From NCBI GenBank assembly GCA_019722365.1, contig JADFUC010000689.1, forward strand, positions 1 to 64,000: 64,000 nt of DNA, read 5' to 3'. Shown piece after piece: positions 12,246 through 24,195 of this stretch. The position numbers and the translations under genes were made by a program. The stretch is from Lithospermum erythrorhizon. Its lineage: Eukaryota > Streptophyta > Magnoliopsida > Boraginales > Boraginaceae. The notes under the pieces are model-generated. The model ran no database searches, was not told the origin of the DNA, and saw only the letters and a program-made list of their open reading frames with translations. Within the stretch, counting starts at the first letter, position 1; the number at the start of each line of letters is the position of its first letter.

Positions 12246-14533
12246 TTACTTCCATTTCTTGAATTTGTGCCCCCCATAATGCTTTCCCTTGAACTTTCCA
12301 TGCTTGAATTTCCCATGATGACCATAATGCCCATGATAGCCACCACCGTTGTGATAGCCAAGGCCACCATAACCATGATGACGAGTCCCGTATGCTGCAG
12401 CGGCTGCGGCTGCTCCACCTGCTAGCAATGTTCCAAAGCCTGTCCCATGACCTAAAATAAAATATGGCATATTAAAACGTTACCTTAGAAGAGCTTTTCT
12501 TGTCAATGAAATTCTTGAAAGCTTCAAATAGACAATAACCGTGGTTTGCAACCAGGCCAGATGATAGGTTCCGAGAATCATTCAAAACTACGATTTTCTT
12601 GTTTAGCTTATTAGCTCTCGTGATCGAATTTTTTATAATCTTCATATTATTTTTCGTTTCAAGAATAACTCAACATTATCATTTGCCAAATTCATCACCG
12701 ATTTGGTTTCGGGGGTCAACAAGGCGTTGTTATGCTGGTGGTAGTTGTGTGTGGCGGGTGTTAGCGCTTCTTGATAATAAATTGAAAATGATGTTATTGG
12801 TGATGACGAATAGGAGAAGAATTGGAGAAGCAACTATTAAGAATTGGGGTTGCATTGGTTATGGGTTGGTATTTTTTTATTTTATTAAAGTTGTTGGTTT
12901 TGATCATATTTTTAATGATTTATTAATGTTCTAATATTATCAAATAGGACCCCTATTGTTCTTTATATTATAATCTACCCCATATATAATATGGGAAGGG
13001 GGGAATTAAAGGTTATTAAATGATGGGAATTGAAATCCCATGATGTAGGTAGTTACTAAAAAAACCTTGCACATTGTCACTAGAAAAAAAAAGTGGTTAT
13101 CTATGCGGTTATGATTTGTGAAAGGAAGCTTAAAAATATATTTATATCACTGTGTAAAATGAACTTCACGATCAAATATGCATCAATCTATAAACAAACA
13201 TATTTTAAAAATCTCATTTCCCTATGAGTTAATAATACTTGACTTGTCAACGGTTCCTTTCTATGAATAAATATCAAATGCACAAAATATTTGATTATCA
13301 GAGGCATCGACCGTACACCGATAGCTAGTTTGACTTAAAAATCAAGTTCTCTTAACACATCATGTTTTTTCGAGACTAATTTAGGTGCTTACACAAAATT
13401 AATAAGCAAAATGCTTACACAAGAATAAATGTGTAAAATCACACAAATATGGAAACTATCCACCCTCCCATACCCACCTGTGCCCCACTTTTCATTTTAT
13501 TACAGCAACTCCACCATTTAATTACATTAATTGAAACAACTAACAAAAGAAGAAAATTGAATCGATTCCCTTCTACACCTCTAATTACTACTTTGTGTTA
13601 AAGTTTCAATCTTTTTTCACTATAAAATTGTATTCTTTGTAATCGCTCTATTGAATTGTGCTATATTTAGTGTCATTTCCTCGTTTTGAATCTCTATGGA
13701 ATGATCATAAATTTGCAGTTAAAATTTCCAATCTCTTTTTGCTAAAAGTTTCAATATTTTTCACAATAAAGATGTACTCGTATTCTTGCTATGTCAATAG
13801 TGCTTCATATTTATTGGTCTTGCTTTATTATCAATCTTTAAGTGAATTGATAAAATTCTGGTGTGAATTGGGTTGATTGGAAAATCGCATTTGATTAATG
13901 GCGAAAGTATGGATTCTCCATGAACGAATTTAATTTATGACGGTGAAAAGATAAATTTATCCTCGCTTTATCGTAGCCAAGTAGATTAAAAATTTCAATT
14001 TCTTAAATGTATTAATCTCGAGAATGTTTATACAAGCTTATTGCTTATATTTAGAATATAAGCTCCTAAAATAGGGCTCTGTTTTTTCTTATGTTAAATG
14101 GGAATCCTTCTATTTTAACGTCAAAAACTAATGGCATGGGCAATTTAAAAAGTTTTTTTTTTGTTTGGGACAATTAGAAAAATGAGAAAGTTGAAAAGGA
14201 AGAGTATTGGTAATTCAAGGAATGTACCAAATCGTCCAGTTAAATAATTAAGTATGAAAACACATAATAATAACTAACTTATTATCTGTAATTCCTACAA
14301 TCTCAAACGATAGTATACTATAATTTAGCAACTATTTGATATTGAATAAAGAAGAAAGTGTTACCTGCATGATGTTGGTAACTTGATGGTGGATATCCTC
14401 CAGGCGGAGGGTATCCCCCCGGTGGAGGGTAGGCTGCTGGTGGGTATCCCCCAGTTGCATATCCGTGGGAGGGTGGATAATTAGAGTATCCATTGTGGCC
14501 TTGACCGTAAGGATTATTGTTATAATATGACAT
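12246..14533 (-). CDS. Glycine-rich protein A3-like (XYPPX repeat protein)
   Basis: Two exons: 14365-14533 (169 nt) and 12246-12451 (206 nt), joined across a 1,913-bp intron. The donor is CATGCAG|GTAAC and the acceptor TTTTAG|GTCATG, phase 1, and together they give 124 residues. Residues 1-30 are Tyr/Asn/Gly-rich (MSYYNNNPYGQGHNGY). Residues 29-50 carry four YPP-type repeats (GGYPPAAYPPPGGYPPPGGY). Residues 58-80 form the family's hydrophobic Gly/Ala segment (GTLLAGGAAAAAAAYG). The tail is a His/Gly/Lys-rich stretch (YHGHYGHHGKFKHGKFKGK) ending KFKKWK. This architecture and the KFKKWK end are diagnostic of plant GRP-A3-like proteins. The molecular role is unknown; XYPPX segments are generally low-complexity, phase-separation- or wall-associated. 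The two exon frames look unrelated until spliced. Length is somewhat below the 150-200 residues common in the family. No frameshifts; it looks functional. Confidence 0.92.
12452..14364 (-). other. Large intron of the GRP gene
   Basis: A 1.9-kb AT-rich intron with GT-AG ends. It holds a roughly 100-bp block (about 12955-13060) that recurs at about 16275-16385, so part of its length probably comes from small insertions. Short frames in it (12599-12934 +, 13658-13876 +) have no recognisable homology and are not called. Confidence 0.8.
12955..13060 (+). repeat. Short dispersed repeat, copy 1
   Basis: Partner of the block at 16275-16385, located inside the intron of the glycine-rich protein gene. 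Shared landmarks are ATCTACCCCATATATAATA, a GAATTAAAGGTTAT block and GAAATCCCATGAT. Confidence 0.5.
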
Positions 14534-14539
14534 GTTTCA

Positions 14540-14840
14540 AGTACTGCAAAATTGGATACATATATTTGTTAATGTTAAGGAGGAAATTTGAGATATAACT
14601 ATTGCATACAACTATGTTTGAACAACTAAGCACTTATGGGACAACCTATAAAAATTAAGCTTTAATTCAAAGAAAGGATTAAAATCGTCGAGTGATTATT
14701 TAGAACACTGGTACGGCGTCGCATATAGAAAATCATTACAATAAATAAATTGAAGAGCTTGCTCACATGAAAGGAGATCGATTTGTTATGAGAGTATATG
14801 ACAATAGTAGGAGTAACTTAGCTAATCATTTATATATAGA
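14540..14840 (-). promoter_or_regulatory. Putative promoter and 5' UTR of the GRP gene
   Basis: On the minus strand a TATA-like CTATATATAAATG lies at about 14829-14838, some 300 nt before the ATG at 14533. Just before the ATG is an acceptor-like TTTTGCAG|TACTTGAAAC, and near 14765 a donor-like CAT|GTGAGC. The 5' UTR therefore probably contains a short intron of about 220 nt. This is inferred from signals only. Confidence 0.4.
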
Positions 14841-17800
14841 GCATCAACTGAATGGAGATCATTTAGTTTTGTGAATATCTATTGAACCGCTCCATTAACG
14901 CGGAAGAACCTTATTCGCTTCATCTTTTCTGGAAGTTTCTTTAATGGAGAATAGTATCCTATTCGAATTGCAACAAATGTGTTCAAAGACATTTTTAGTT
15001 TTTTATTTATAATTAACGATGATTTGATTTCACAACAAATAAAAAATTACAAATTTCATTCTATGTTAACTATATATAAAACTACAATTCAACTGTCCAA
15101 TACAAAAGAAAACATACTAGTCTAAACAATCCTCACTACACGGGCGTCGCAGATGACACCCAAGATATCTTCCTAACTACTATTGCATCAAGAAAATTAC
15201 ACCCATTGTCTCCATCGCCTCCGAAATCAATGTTTTTGACGACGAAGACCGGCTTTCTTCCACATCTAATGCATAACCGCCTCTCTCCTACAAAGCACGA
15301 AGAAATCTTGACAAAGTGTAAACTATTAACTGTAAATCTTGTATTCCTTTGTTATCCAAATCTTGTAGAAGTAAATCAAAGCAAGTAGATTTGACCGAAA
15401 AATCAATAAATAAAATGAAAAAAAATACTCTATATATGAAATTTAGAGAGAGACAATATTAAATTATTAAAATTTAAGAAAAACAAATAAATAACAATAA
15501 AGGGGAAAGAATAACCACCAAAAGATGTGATTATTCCTTCCCAACAAGTGAGCATGTACTGGGGCGAAAGCTTTTTAAACATCTCTTGATTAAGATTAAC
15601 TATTTGTTTCTTTCATTATGACAAAAATAATTATCAAAATATCAAAAGATATGGCTATTCCTTAGAATTTGAATTTTCGTAGATGCTTCATAATCCCCTG
15701 TTTGGTAATATGGGTTCGGTCCGTTTTCCCGTGGGTTCCATGAATCATGGTATTAATTTTTTGAATATTTCGGTCCGAATTTTTGGTATTTTGGTCCGGA
15801 TTTGGGGTGTTTCGGTTTAATTTGGGTATTTTTTGTCATATACCGAAACTTTCGTATTTATTCGTCATTAGTCCGTTTCATTCGAAAGCATCAAAGAAAA
15901 AATTACCCATGACTCGACCGATAACCTTACCGGTGAATATCGATCCTATTTTTCGGATGGGTACCGTGGTTTCAATTCTCCCACCCAATACCATCACTAT
16001 TTGAATGATAGATATATGTAAGAGGTTGTATTAAACCAGGTTCAATTACATTAGATGAAATCTTTAAATTTCATGCATGAAAAGTCGGTACAAGTACCTT
16101 TTGAATTAGATTATCTATAATCGACGGTAAGAAAACTAAAGGTCATCTTTTAGAAATATAATTTGATATTCCTTCTAAGAACATGTTAAAATTATGTCAA
16201 AATAGTTAACGTGGTGTATGCATATGGTGCAAGATTAACAATATGCCAGTTTATACATGATCCGAAGATTAGTGACATTGTGTTTTATCTACTATCTACC
16301 CCATATATAATACATTAATGGAGAAATTAACGGTTATATGTATTGAAGCTCCACGTTCGATCAATATGAAACCCCATGATCTCTTGAACTATTAACTTCT
16401 CTGCTATTTAAGACATATAACTAATTACAAATTTAGCTATATACTATACCTAAAATTGATCGATTATCTGTTTTAAATATTATCAAATGACGGTTCTAGC
16501 ATAATGGTTATAAACATTATTTTCTTTTCACATTTAAAAGTCGTGCGGATGAAAACTATGTAAAAGTATCATTTTTTCTATTTTTTTTGTTTCAACATGT
16601 TCAATTTATTATAGATCACGGTTTAATTATATAATATCTTGTTTGTACAATATGGTACTCCATATATGATTATATTTTCATATTTGAATTTTGAGTTGTT
16701 TGCTTATTTTTTTCTCATATATATTTTAGGTTAAATGATGCTGAAATTACTTGTACACTCTAAATTGTGATCAAATGACTACTACCAATATAATATGTTA
16801 GATGGATTACAAATGGAAAGCATATTCAGACATTATGCATAAGTTTAATATCCTAGTGGTATACACAAATCATATTCCGAAAAAGACTATATACCATTTG
16901 AAGTCTAATAGTTTGAGATGTATTAGTTGTTTTACTTAACTAATTATTCAAATGGTAATTACCGATAGTTTAATAGCCTGCTAATATTTGACACGCGCTT
17001 TCACATTATGAGGTTTTGAGTTTAACTCTTTCTTGACGATTATGATTTTATACTTTCTTTGAACCACTCAATCTAACTGTTACAATAATTAGGAATCTAA
17101 GTATTTCTTATTTTTAATACTCATCGCTAATTTTATTTTTTAAACTATTCAGATGATAATTCATAAAAGGTGAGTAAGTATTTTTAATAGATAAACAAAT
17201 AACTTTGAATGACTGTTTAACAAACTCTTACGTTGGTATTATCCATGTTAAACAAATTCATCTAGTGACCATGGTCACATGTATTTCAATATTTTCTTGT
17301 AAATGTATACGTATTATATAATTATGTAATTTAAGAAAGCGGAAAAAGTGTTGAAATTATGATATTATTAGAACTTCATAAAATATGTCTTTTAAACAAT
17401 TGGATGATATAACAGATTTACTTATTTAAAATCAAATTCAATCGTATATTAATCGTACCACGATAAATATATTAGGAACCACTCGTATTAGGTAGATTAG
17501 AGAGTACGATGACTTACTAGAGTCCGCTCATAATTTATGTATTGATACATAATGTTCGATTAATATTATGTAATACATATCTTTTATTAATCGAGATTAA
17601 GAGTTCACACCTACGATTATAACTTTGAATTCAAAATATAATGTATAAGAAATACTTGGACCAATTTCCAATTAAGGAAATTGACCCGTAACTAAGTGTG
17701 GTGTTAGGCGTGTGGGTGAATAGACGACTAGGAAGTCTGAATCCCATTTTATTCTCTTCCCATTTTATATATACTAATTATCTTGGCACAATCAATGCTT

Positions 17801-18284
17801 GTGCATTTTAATAATATTTAAATAAAAAAATCTTAAAATTAATATTTTAAAAAATAGTAACTAAATTTAATTGAAAAGATCTAATCTAATTTATAAATAT
17901 TTTTTGTAACAATTTTTAATCATATAATAAAAGCCAATGTGTCAACTTTAAAAATCACCATGTATTAAAAATAACTTTTATTTTTAGAGAGTGACACATG
18001 ACATCCTTTATTGAGTATTTAGACTTCAACAAACAATTAAGGTAAGAGCACTAATATCGCCTCCCCCCTAAAAAGTTATTTTAGTGGATCGATCAAATTG
18101 AAAGAAGTGGCAAAATTGGGCCGTGACATAAGTTTTCCTAAAATAGAATGAGCTCTCATAAAATTATTCACTCACCTTATTCACCTCCTAAATTTATACT
18201 CTCCCTATTTTGGGATTATTCTTTTCTCCCCTCATTTTTACTTTTTTTCAATTATATAAAAAATGAAAAAAATAAAATTATTTT
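14841..18284. other. AT-rich intergenic region
   Basis: No gene seen. At 15700-15840 the phrases TTCGGTCCG, TTTTGGTCCGG and TTTCGGTTTAATTTGGGTATT alternate with homopurine/pyrimidine runs, the degenerate 'ttcggt-attt' pattern common in plant intergenic repeats. At about 16275-16385 is a second copy of a block found in the GRP intron. The remainder (16400-18280) is very AT-rich and featureless to me. Confidence 0.5.
16275..16385 (+). repeat. Short dispersed repeat, copy 2
   Basis: ATCTACCCCATATATAATA at 16294-16312 is identical to 12973-12991. It is followed in both places by GAAATTAACGGTTAT / GAATTAAAGGTTAT and, about 45 bp on, by GAAACCCCATGAT / GAAATCCCATGAT. The two copies lie 3.3 kb apart in the same orientation. 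Possibly a decayed MITE; no terminal inverted repeat was identified. Confidence 0.5.
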
Positions 18285-20367
18285 TGTAACGACCCCCGTG
18301 ATCGCCTGTGTTAAGTGTCATCAAATAACTCAGACACCGTAGTCACCGATCACGGACGATAACATAAAAAGACTTCATTTGACATTAATAATAATAAAAA
18401 TACACTATTCATCGTATTTAACTAACAACATACACACAAAACAACGAACAACATAATACAAATTCACCTTAACGATACAACTCAAAAAGCATACACAAGA
18501 AATTCAAAATACAACATAGGAAAGTATGGCAAACTGCATTCCCCAATGAAATACAATACAATGTGTCTAACAATATACAAATCGACAACAAAAGGGAAAT
18601 GACTGATGAGGAATTCCTATGCCACCACCGCCTCATCTATGATCTTCAATCTGCAGCCTATCAATGCAGCCGACAACCCTTGATCAACCCTGTAACCTAG
18701 GCATAAAATGTCCATGTAGGACACAGTGTGGAATCAATTTATTAAGCCGAGTTGAATACAACACATGCATTCTCGATCCCATCACATATATTCATACTTA
18801 TATATAACATATGCATATACATTAACCAGGCCACACAATGAATAATAGTCCACAACTCACATAAAATCCTTTTTATACGATATTACATAATACTATACAC
18901 ATGAGCTTATAATCATAAATAACGCATATTCATTTAAGGGAAACTGTCTCAACACACAAGATAATCAAAGTCATCAAATGAGGAATCCACCTCCACAAAT
19001 AGTAAACAGATGAGGAATCCACCTCCAAATAATACACACATGAGGAATCCACCTCCAAGTAACACATATGAGGAATCCACCTCCAAATAATAACACATAT
19101 GAGGAATCCACCTCCAAATAATCAGATGAGGCCTCCACCTCCATCCTCCCGACCGAGGCTACACCCCTCAATGTGCATATCACACCAAACCTCCCGAATC
19201 CACAGGCTACCCACACAATATGCACACCACACCAAACCTCCCGGTCGGGGTCACCACCGCTCCGCAAATAACACACAAAGCAATCAAAACACATCCGCAT
19301 TACGCCCACACACACACAACACACGCCCACACACAAAGACACAACGCCCACACACACAAACTCATAACATGAATTATATTAACAACTATTCATAATACAA
19401 ATCATAATCTCAATTATCTCATAATATACCTCATAATCTCAATTATTTCATCATACGAATCATAAATCGAATTTTTACACATAATATCAATCATAATCTC
19501 AATTATTTCACACATGAATCATAATCACACAATACACATATCGAATAGTTCCAAGACAAATTACGCAAAATATATAACATAATATATATACGAAAGGTCC
19601 CCATCGTGAGATTTGTACCACCTCGAGCCCAAAAGCAAGTGAATGATGACTTAAAGTACCTCGTGCTGATCCGACTAACTCCTATTCAAAGAAATTATAC
19701 ATTAGTAACATACTCAGAATAACATCTCTTAACATCTATATGGACCCCGAGTGTTATACCATCGCCTCACGATTCAAATTCTACAACTCTTAGCAATCAT
19801 CCTATCCCCAAGATCGTATACACTTTTAATATTCCAACATAACTACATTCTAATTCCGCCAACTTCGTAAAATGTCAATATTTGGTCATTGCCTTATTAC
19901 CCCAACAACAATAACACCTTTAAGCACATTCTAATCAATCCAACAATCAATTGACAACTAATTAATCCATTAAAGAAGAGGGAATGCAATGGCGACGTAA
20001 GATAGTTGGTGGTAGCGGATATTTAGAGGGGAAAAAATTTAGGTTCCGCTCGGGTTTCTCGGTTAATCTTACACCTTCCTCAAGACCTAAATCTCAACGA
20101 AACCGATTTCCATTGTGTTATTCCCCGAGGCATATATTACTACTCATCTCATACTCATCTCTCGACATATATCGATATTATTCCAAAATTATTTTATACT
20201 ATCTCCGATCCCACCACAAACCCGAAATATACCACCAAACGAATCGGATTTGTTGAATTCTCCACTACCAACTTCGAATTTTAATTTCACCCCAAAAATA
20301 CACCAATCGGTGAAACTTATATACCATCAACTTAATATCGGGTGGGGCGAACCATGCAGTTATTACA
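18285..20367 (-). repeat. Gypsy LTR, family C (3' LTR, minus strand)
   Basis: On the minus strand it runs from TGTAATAACTGCATGG (20367) to CGGGGGTCGTTACA (18285), about 2.08 kb with TG...CA ends. Immediately before its start is a polypurine tract, AAGGAGGAGTAGGC, preceded by ACTAAATTTAGAGACGG. This is the layout of Tekay/Del-type chromoviruses (AAATTTCGAGGACGAAATTT, then AAGGGGGGTAGA, then TGTAATA). The interior includes a 27-32 bp tandem array (18980-19148), a CA-rich tract near 19305-19365, and a GTTTCTCGGTTAAT...CGAAACCGATTTCC block that resembles the 5' part of LTR A at 25700-25770 in reverse complement. Confidence 0.7.
18980..19148 (-). repeat. Tandem array inside LTR C (27-32 bp unit)
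   Basis: Six consecutive units starting GAGGAATCCACCTCCAAATA, with variable tails of AT/CA-rich sequence (units about 32, 30, 28, 31, 27 and 22 bp). The core GAGGAATCCACCTCC is kept in the first five; the sixth reads GAGGCCTCCACCTCC. It is given on the plus strand here; in the element's own direction the core is GGAGGTGGATTCCTC. Confidence 0.85.
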
Positions 20368-21232
20368 GCCTACTCCTCCTTATAAAAATTCCCCGTCTCT
20401 AAATTTAGTCAAAACCCGGTATGTCTTAGCATCTCAATCCTTCAACACGCCTATTACCGAATATCATGACATCTTGTCACCCAATCATATTCTCCTAACA
20501 TAGTCATCGGGGTTTCGCCAGAGATCGCTGCATCACCGTAATTACATTCGCAACGCACTCGAATATTACTTTCTCTAAATCGATATTACATTACCTAATC
20601 ATATCATAATCATCCCCCTCACACACAACCCAACTACTTATATACATCCTCTCATATCTCATATTACGCCAAAAACCATCAACTCATATTTTATCATGTT
20701 ATCAATATCATAAATCAATCCATCAATAATACCACTCAAATCAATATCCATATCATCGAGCATCAAAATTCTTTATCCACTACACTGTGGTCATCATATC
20801 ACCCTCGCTATCGACTCATCGCATTCATTAATGTGCAAGTAAATTCTTTATCAAAAACCCCACTCATCAAATTTGCTTATTATCGCTTATCTTGGCATCC
20901 ATATACGTGAATACACCCAAGGTTTCCCAAGATACAACTACTGCATCATTGTCACCAATACCCCATCATTCCTTAATACTCCCACACATATCTTTTTAAA
21001 ACACCACTTCATAGTATACTGTTATCCACCTTAACAAACCTCAGCACATATTAGTCTACCTGTGTAATGTATATAGCATTACATCGCCACTCAATAATAC
21101 ATTAATATCACCATACACTTCATATACGCTCATTTACCATTCTCATACCATTTATCATCGCACAAAGCCAATATCGTATTTTTCCCCTTGCACCTATCAT
21201 TTTATTTATATCAACATCATGTCATACCATAA
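20368..21232 (-). mobile_element. Minimal gypsy interior between unlike LTRs
   Basis: Only about 865 bp separates LTR B1 (right) from LTR C (left). On the minus strand the left edge is a polypurine tract (20368-20381). The right edge, directly after LTR B1, reads TTATGGTATGACATG, a decayed primer-binding site in the expected place (TTTGGTATCAGAGCC). No gag or pol domain is visible between. Signals for reverse transcription are thus placed as in one minus-strand element, but the two flanking LTRs are different families. Confidence 0.5.
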
Positions 21233-23768
21233 TGTAACGACTGCTCGGTCGGCCGCTCGAGGTGGTAGTCATTTATAAATCCTGAACAATTTAATCACCA
21301 ACCGAATGGACGCATCAGCTTAAAACTACTCAAGCTTTCCAAAATATGATTACATATAATAGACACAAAATAATCGCCAGCTTTAAAATTTACAATCCAT
21401 ATGTGATATCTAACCAACCAACTCCATATATATACAACATATCTCAAATAAACAGTAATGCCGGCAAGGCTAGCAAAAGAGAGTGCATCGTACTCGTAAT
21501 ACAAAATGACAACCGCCGACAAAGTGCTAAAGTTTCAAAAGAAAAATACAACAATCAACACAGCTTGACAACACATCAAAATCTTCTCACCCGATGCTCG
21601 TACCTAGCCACTCTGAACAAAACTCTCAAACAACATGCTGGCTCAACCGCCGCCCGTCAACCCGCACAAATGAAATGCCGCCTAACCGGTGCAAGTGGAA
21701 CAAGCCTTAGTGAAACTTAATACGTGGGTGAACTTACCATACGGAACGAGTCAATCAATAATATAATAGTCAAATATGAATAAAATACATATATCCGTAG
21801 ACTACCTAAAAAAGGTCACACAACATAATTTCTCGCAGAAATCTCTTTACATAATACATGAAGATATAATGTAAGGTTCAAGAAGCACAAAATTTCGAAA
21901 GAATCAATAGACTCAACAACGACTAAAACTCTAGTCATCAAACCTCCTATCTCTCTCATATCCCCCACCAAGATACCAACCTCTAACGCAAGATATACTC
22001 AATCCGCTTCCACTCAAGTAGGAATGGACTAATCAATAATCACTCAAGACTTATACCGCAAAAGAGGCGTCAAAACCGGGTACTATACACAAAGTATAAG
22101 TGCACACCTATGACTTATATTAATAAAGTATAAGGCACACCGCATCTCTATACACAAAGTATAAGGCACATCGCACTCATACACTAAGTACAAGGCACAC
22201 CGCTCTTATACACTAAAAAGATATGCACACCGCTCTTATACACTAAGTATAAGGCACACCGCACTTATACACTAAGTATAAGGCACAATCAGCCTATACA
22301 CGTATAAGTGCACACCCACATATACACTACAAGATAAGTGCACACCGCACTTATACACTAAGTATATACAATATCTGCCGCATATCCCGTAAGCAAGGAG
22401 AGTCACCTTAACCCCTAATCATCCCAACATAGGTCAAATCCGATACTCAAGTCACCTCAAGTCACATAACTCTAACCATCACCTCCTCTCAATAACCAGC
22501 CTACTCTAGTCCCAACAATAATCCAATACGCTTAAAACATCTCACAATCGTAGGTCAAACACACCGCCGACAAGGCCACATAAATCATGGGGCCACAAGT
22601 GCCATTATTAAATCATGCTCGCCGACAAGTGCCACGTAAACTGTAGTATAAGTCGGGAGTTCAAGCTATTACTTACCCCAAGCAATCTTCAACGCTACGT
22701 AATATAATCACATAATCATATAACAATTACATTAAGTCATTCTCATGTGTAATCATAACACAATAACATGTTCACATTAATTTATAATGAATAATGTGAA
22801 AGAATGGCCCTCGCGAAATAGTACTCACCGCTACCTACCGCCCAATACGACGGATAAACTATCGAATTCATAATCTCATCGGACACAACCCAATCGATCC
22901 TCCTAAAATTCCATCTTATCACTTTAACATTTCAAATCGCCTTATAAGTCATTCTAATTTAATCGCCAGGTCCCTAATTAACAACCTATACTTCAAAATA
23001 TCACTGAGACCCTAAACTTGGAATTCAACACTTTTTTCTGACATAATTCCCTTTAATCAATTTTTAAATCACCAATTTAACATCACAATAGCTAATAAAA
23101 TCTCAAAAATAACCTCCTACACATTTAATGCGTCTTAGAAAAATATCAACCCAAAAAGTCAACGAAACCTAAAGTCAACACGACTATAACGCTCAAACAA
23201 CCCTCTAAATCATGAATTAAGACTTCTATACATCACAAAGATTCCATAACCACCAAGATTCATCATAAAATTGAATTATGGAAAAAGTCAACTAAAAGCC
23301 TAACTATGTCGTTCCAAAGTTAAATATCTCAAAAGACTTGAAATTTCACTAACTCAAGAGATCAATGGGAGAACGACATTCTACAAACGATCTTGAGTTT
23401 GAGCTGACAACCGAAGAGAGAAATGGAAATGAAATTTTTCAAGTGGGGGAGGAGGTGAATTTCGCCACTTAGAGGAAAAAAGCGAAGTTAAGATGAGGTC
23501 GATTATGACGACGCTGAAGATAAGATTTGTTAGATACTTAAAAACCTCGAACCTGCTCGGTTTCGGTTAATTGTCCGCTTTTATCGCATTCTAAATCTCC
23601 AATAACTCGATTCCAAAGATAAAATATTCCATGACAAACTACTAAATTATAAATGTAATTCTGGGCTTAAAATTTACTTAAATAATATCATCGAACATTT
23701 ATATTAATCCCTGTCCCACCGCCGACCGAAAAATTTAATTTTTTTTTTAAAACGTGACTGGTTACACA
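21233..23768 (-). repeat. Gypsy LTR, family B copy 1 (minus strand)
   Basis: About 2.54 kb. On the minus strand it starts TGTGTAACCAGTCACG, then a poly-A run and TTTTTCGGTCGGCGGTGGGAC. This matches LTR B2 at 38331 (GTAATAACCCGTTACG, A-run, TTTTTCGGTCGGCGGTGGGAC). It ends CCGAGCAGTCGTTACA, as B2 ends GGGCGGGTCATTACA. Both copies carry the CTTATAC...GTATAAG array and a GGCGGCATTTCATTTGTGC block near the 3' end. B1 and B2 differ by many small indels. Confidence 0.75.
22081..22372 (-). repeat. Palindromic hairpin array in LTR B1
   Basis: About nine spaced copies of a palindrome of the form CTTATACACTAAGTATAAG, with 10-18 bp of GCACACCG-type sequence between them. Each copy can fold on itself (arms CTTATAC/GTATAAG, 4-5 nt loop). 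The equivalent array in B2 is at 39826-40100. Confidence 0.85.
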
Positions 23769-24195
23769 CTATTTGTGCTCTAATCGACCGCAGCATGGAA
23801 CGGATAGGTCAGTTCATATGTCATTAAATGATAAGCTTGCTCGACCGACTCAACGCCTGTGCATCAAATTGCTTCGAAAGAACTGTCAGAGACCTTATCT
23901 TGAAATCTTCCAAAGAAATTCTCTCGCTTATCGCGAACTTCAATATCTAAGTTTGACATGTCTCTAAATGAAGCCACATAGGATGATAACGTAATACCGA
24001 GATGAATCGCAAAGGATAGTTTCCTACTTTTTCTATTTCAGCGGTCCAAAATAAGAAGAAGTTTCTTTATCGGAAGTGCTAAGGGGTCTTTAGTAAAAAC
24101 CCCAAGGTTATAAGACTTTTGGGTAGAGAAACAAGAGTGAGGACAAGTGTCATTATTGCTGAACTCGCACCGAAGTCGACTCCGCAAAGTAAGCT
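23769..24195. other. Unassigned spacer between LTRs B1 and D
   Basis: About 430 bp with one short plus-strand frame (23773-23967) and no recognisable domain. Probably interior sequence of whichever element LTR B1 or D belonged to. Confidence 0.3.

Noticed and set aside
12246..12470. Separate 74-codon gene MPYFILGHGTGFG...
   Set aside because: The first six codons lie in the intron (acceptor at 12452). The remainder is exon 2 of the GRP gene.
19099..19395. Proline/threonine-rich 98-codon frame
   Set aside because: It reads through the tandem array and the CA-rich tract of LTR C, and the opposite strand is equally open (18974-19357).
22081..22372. Regular repeat-spacer pattern resembling a CRISPR array
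   Set aside because: Plant nuclear context, palindromic repeats of 16-19 bp, spacers that are themselves repeated and variable in length, and no cas genes. It is an LTR minisatellite.
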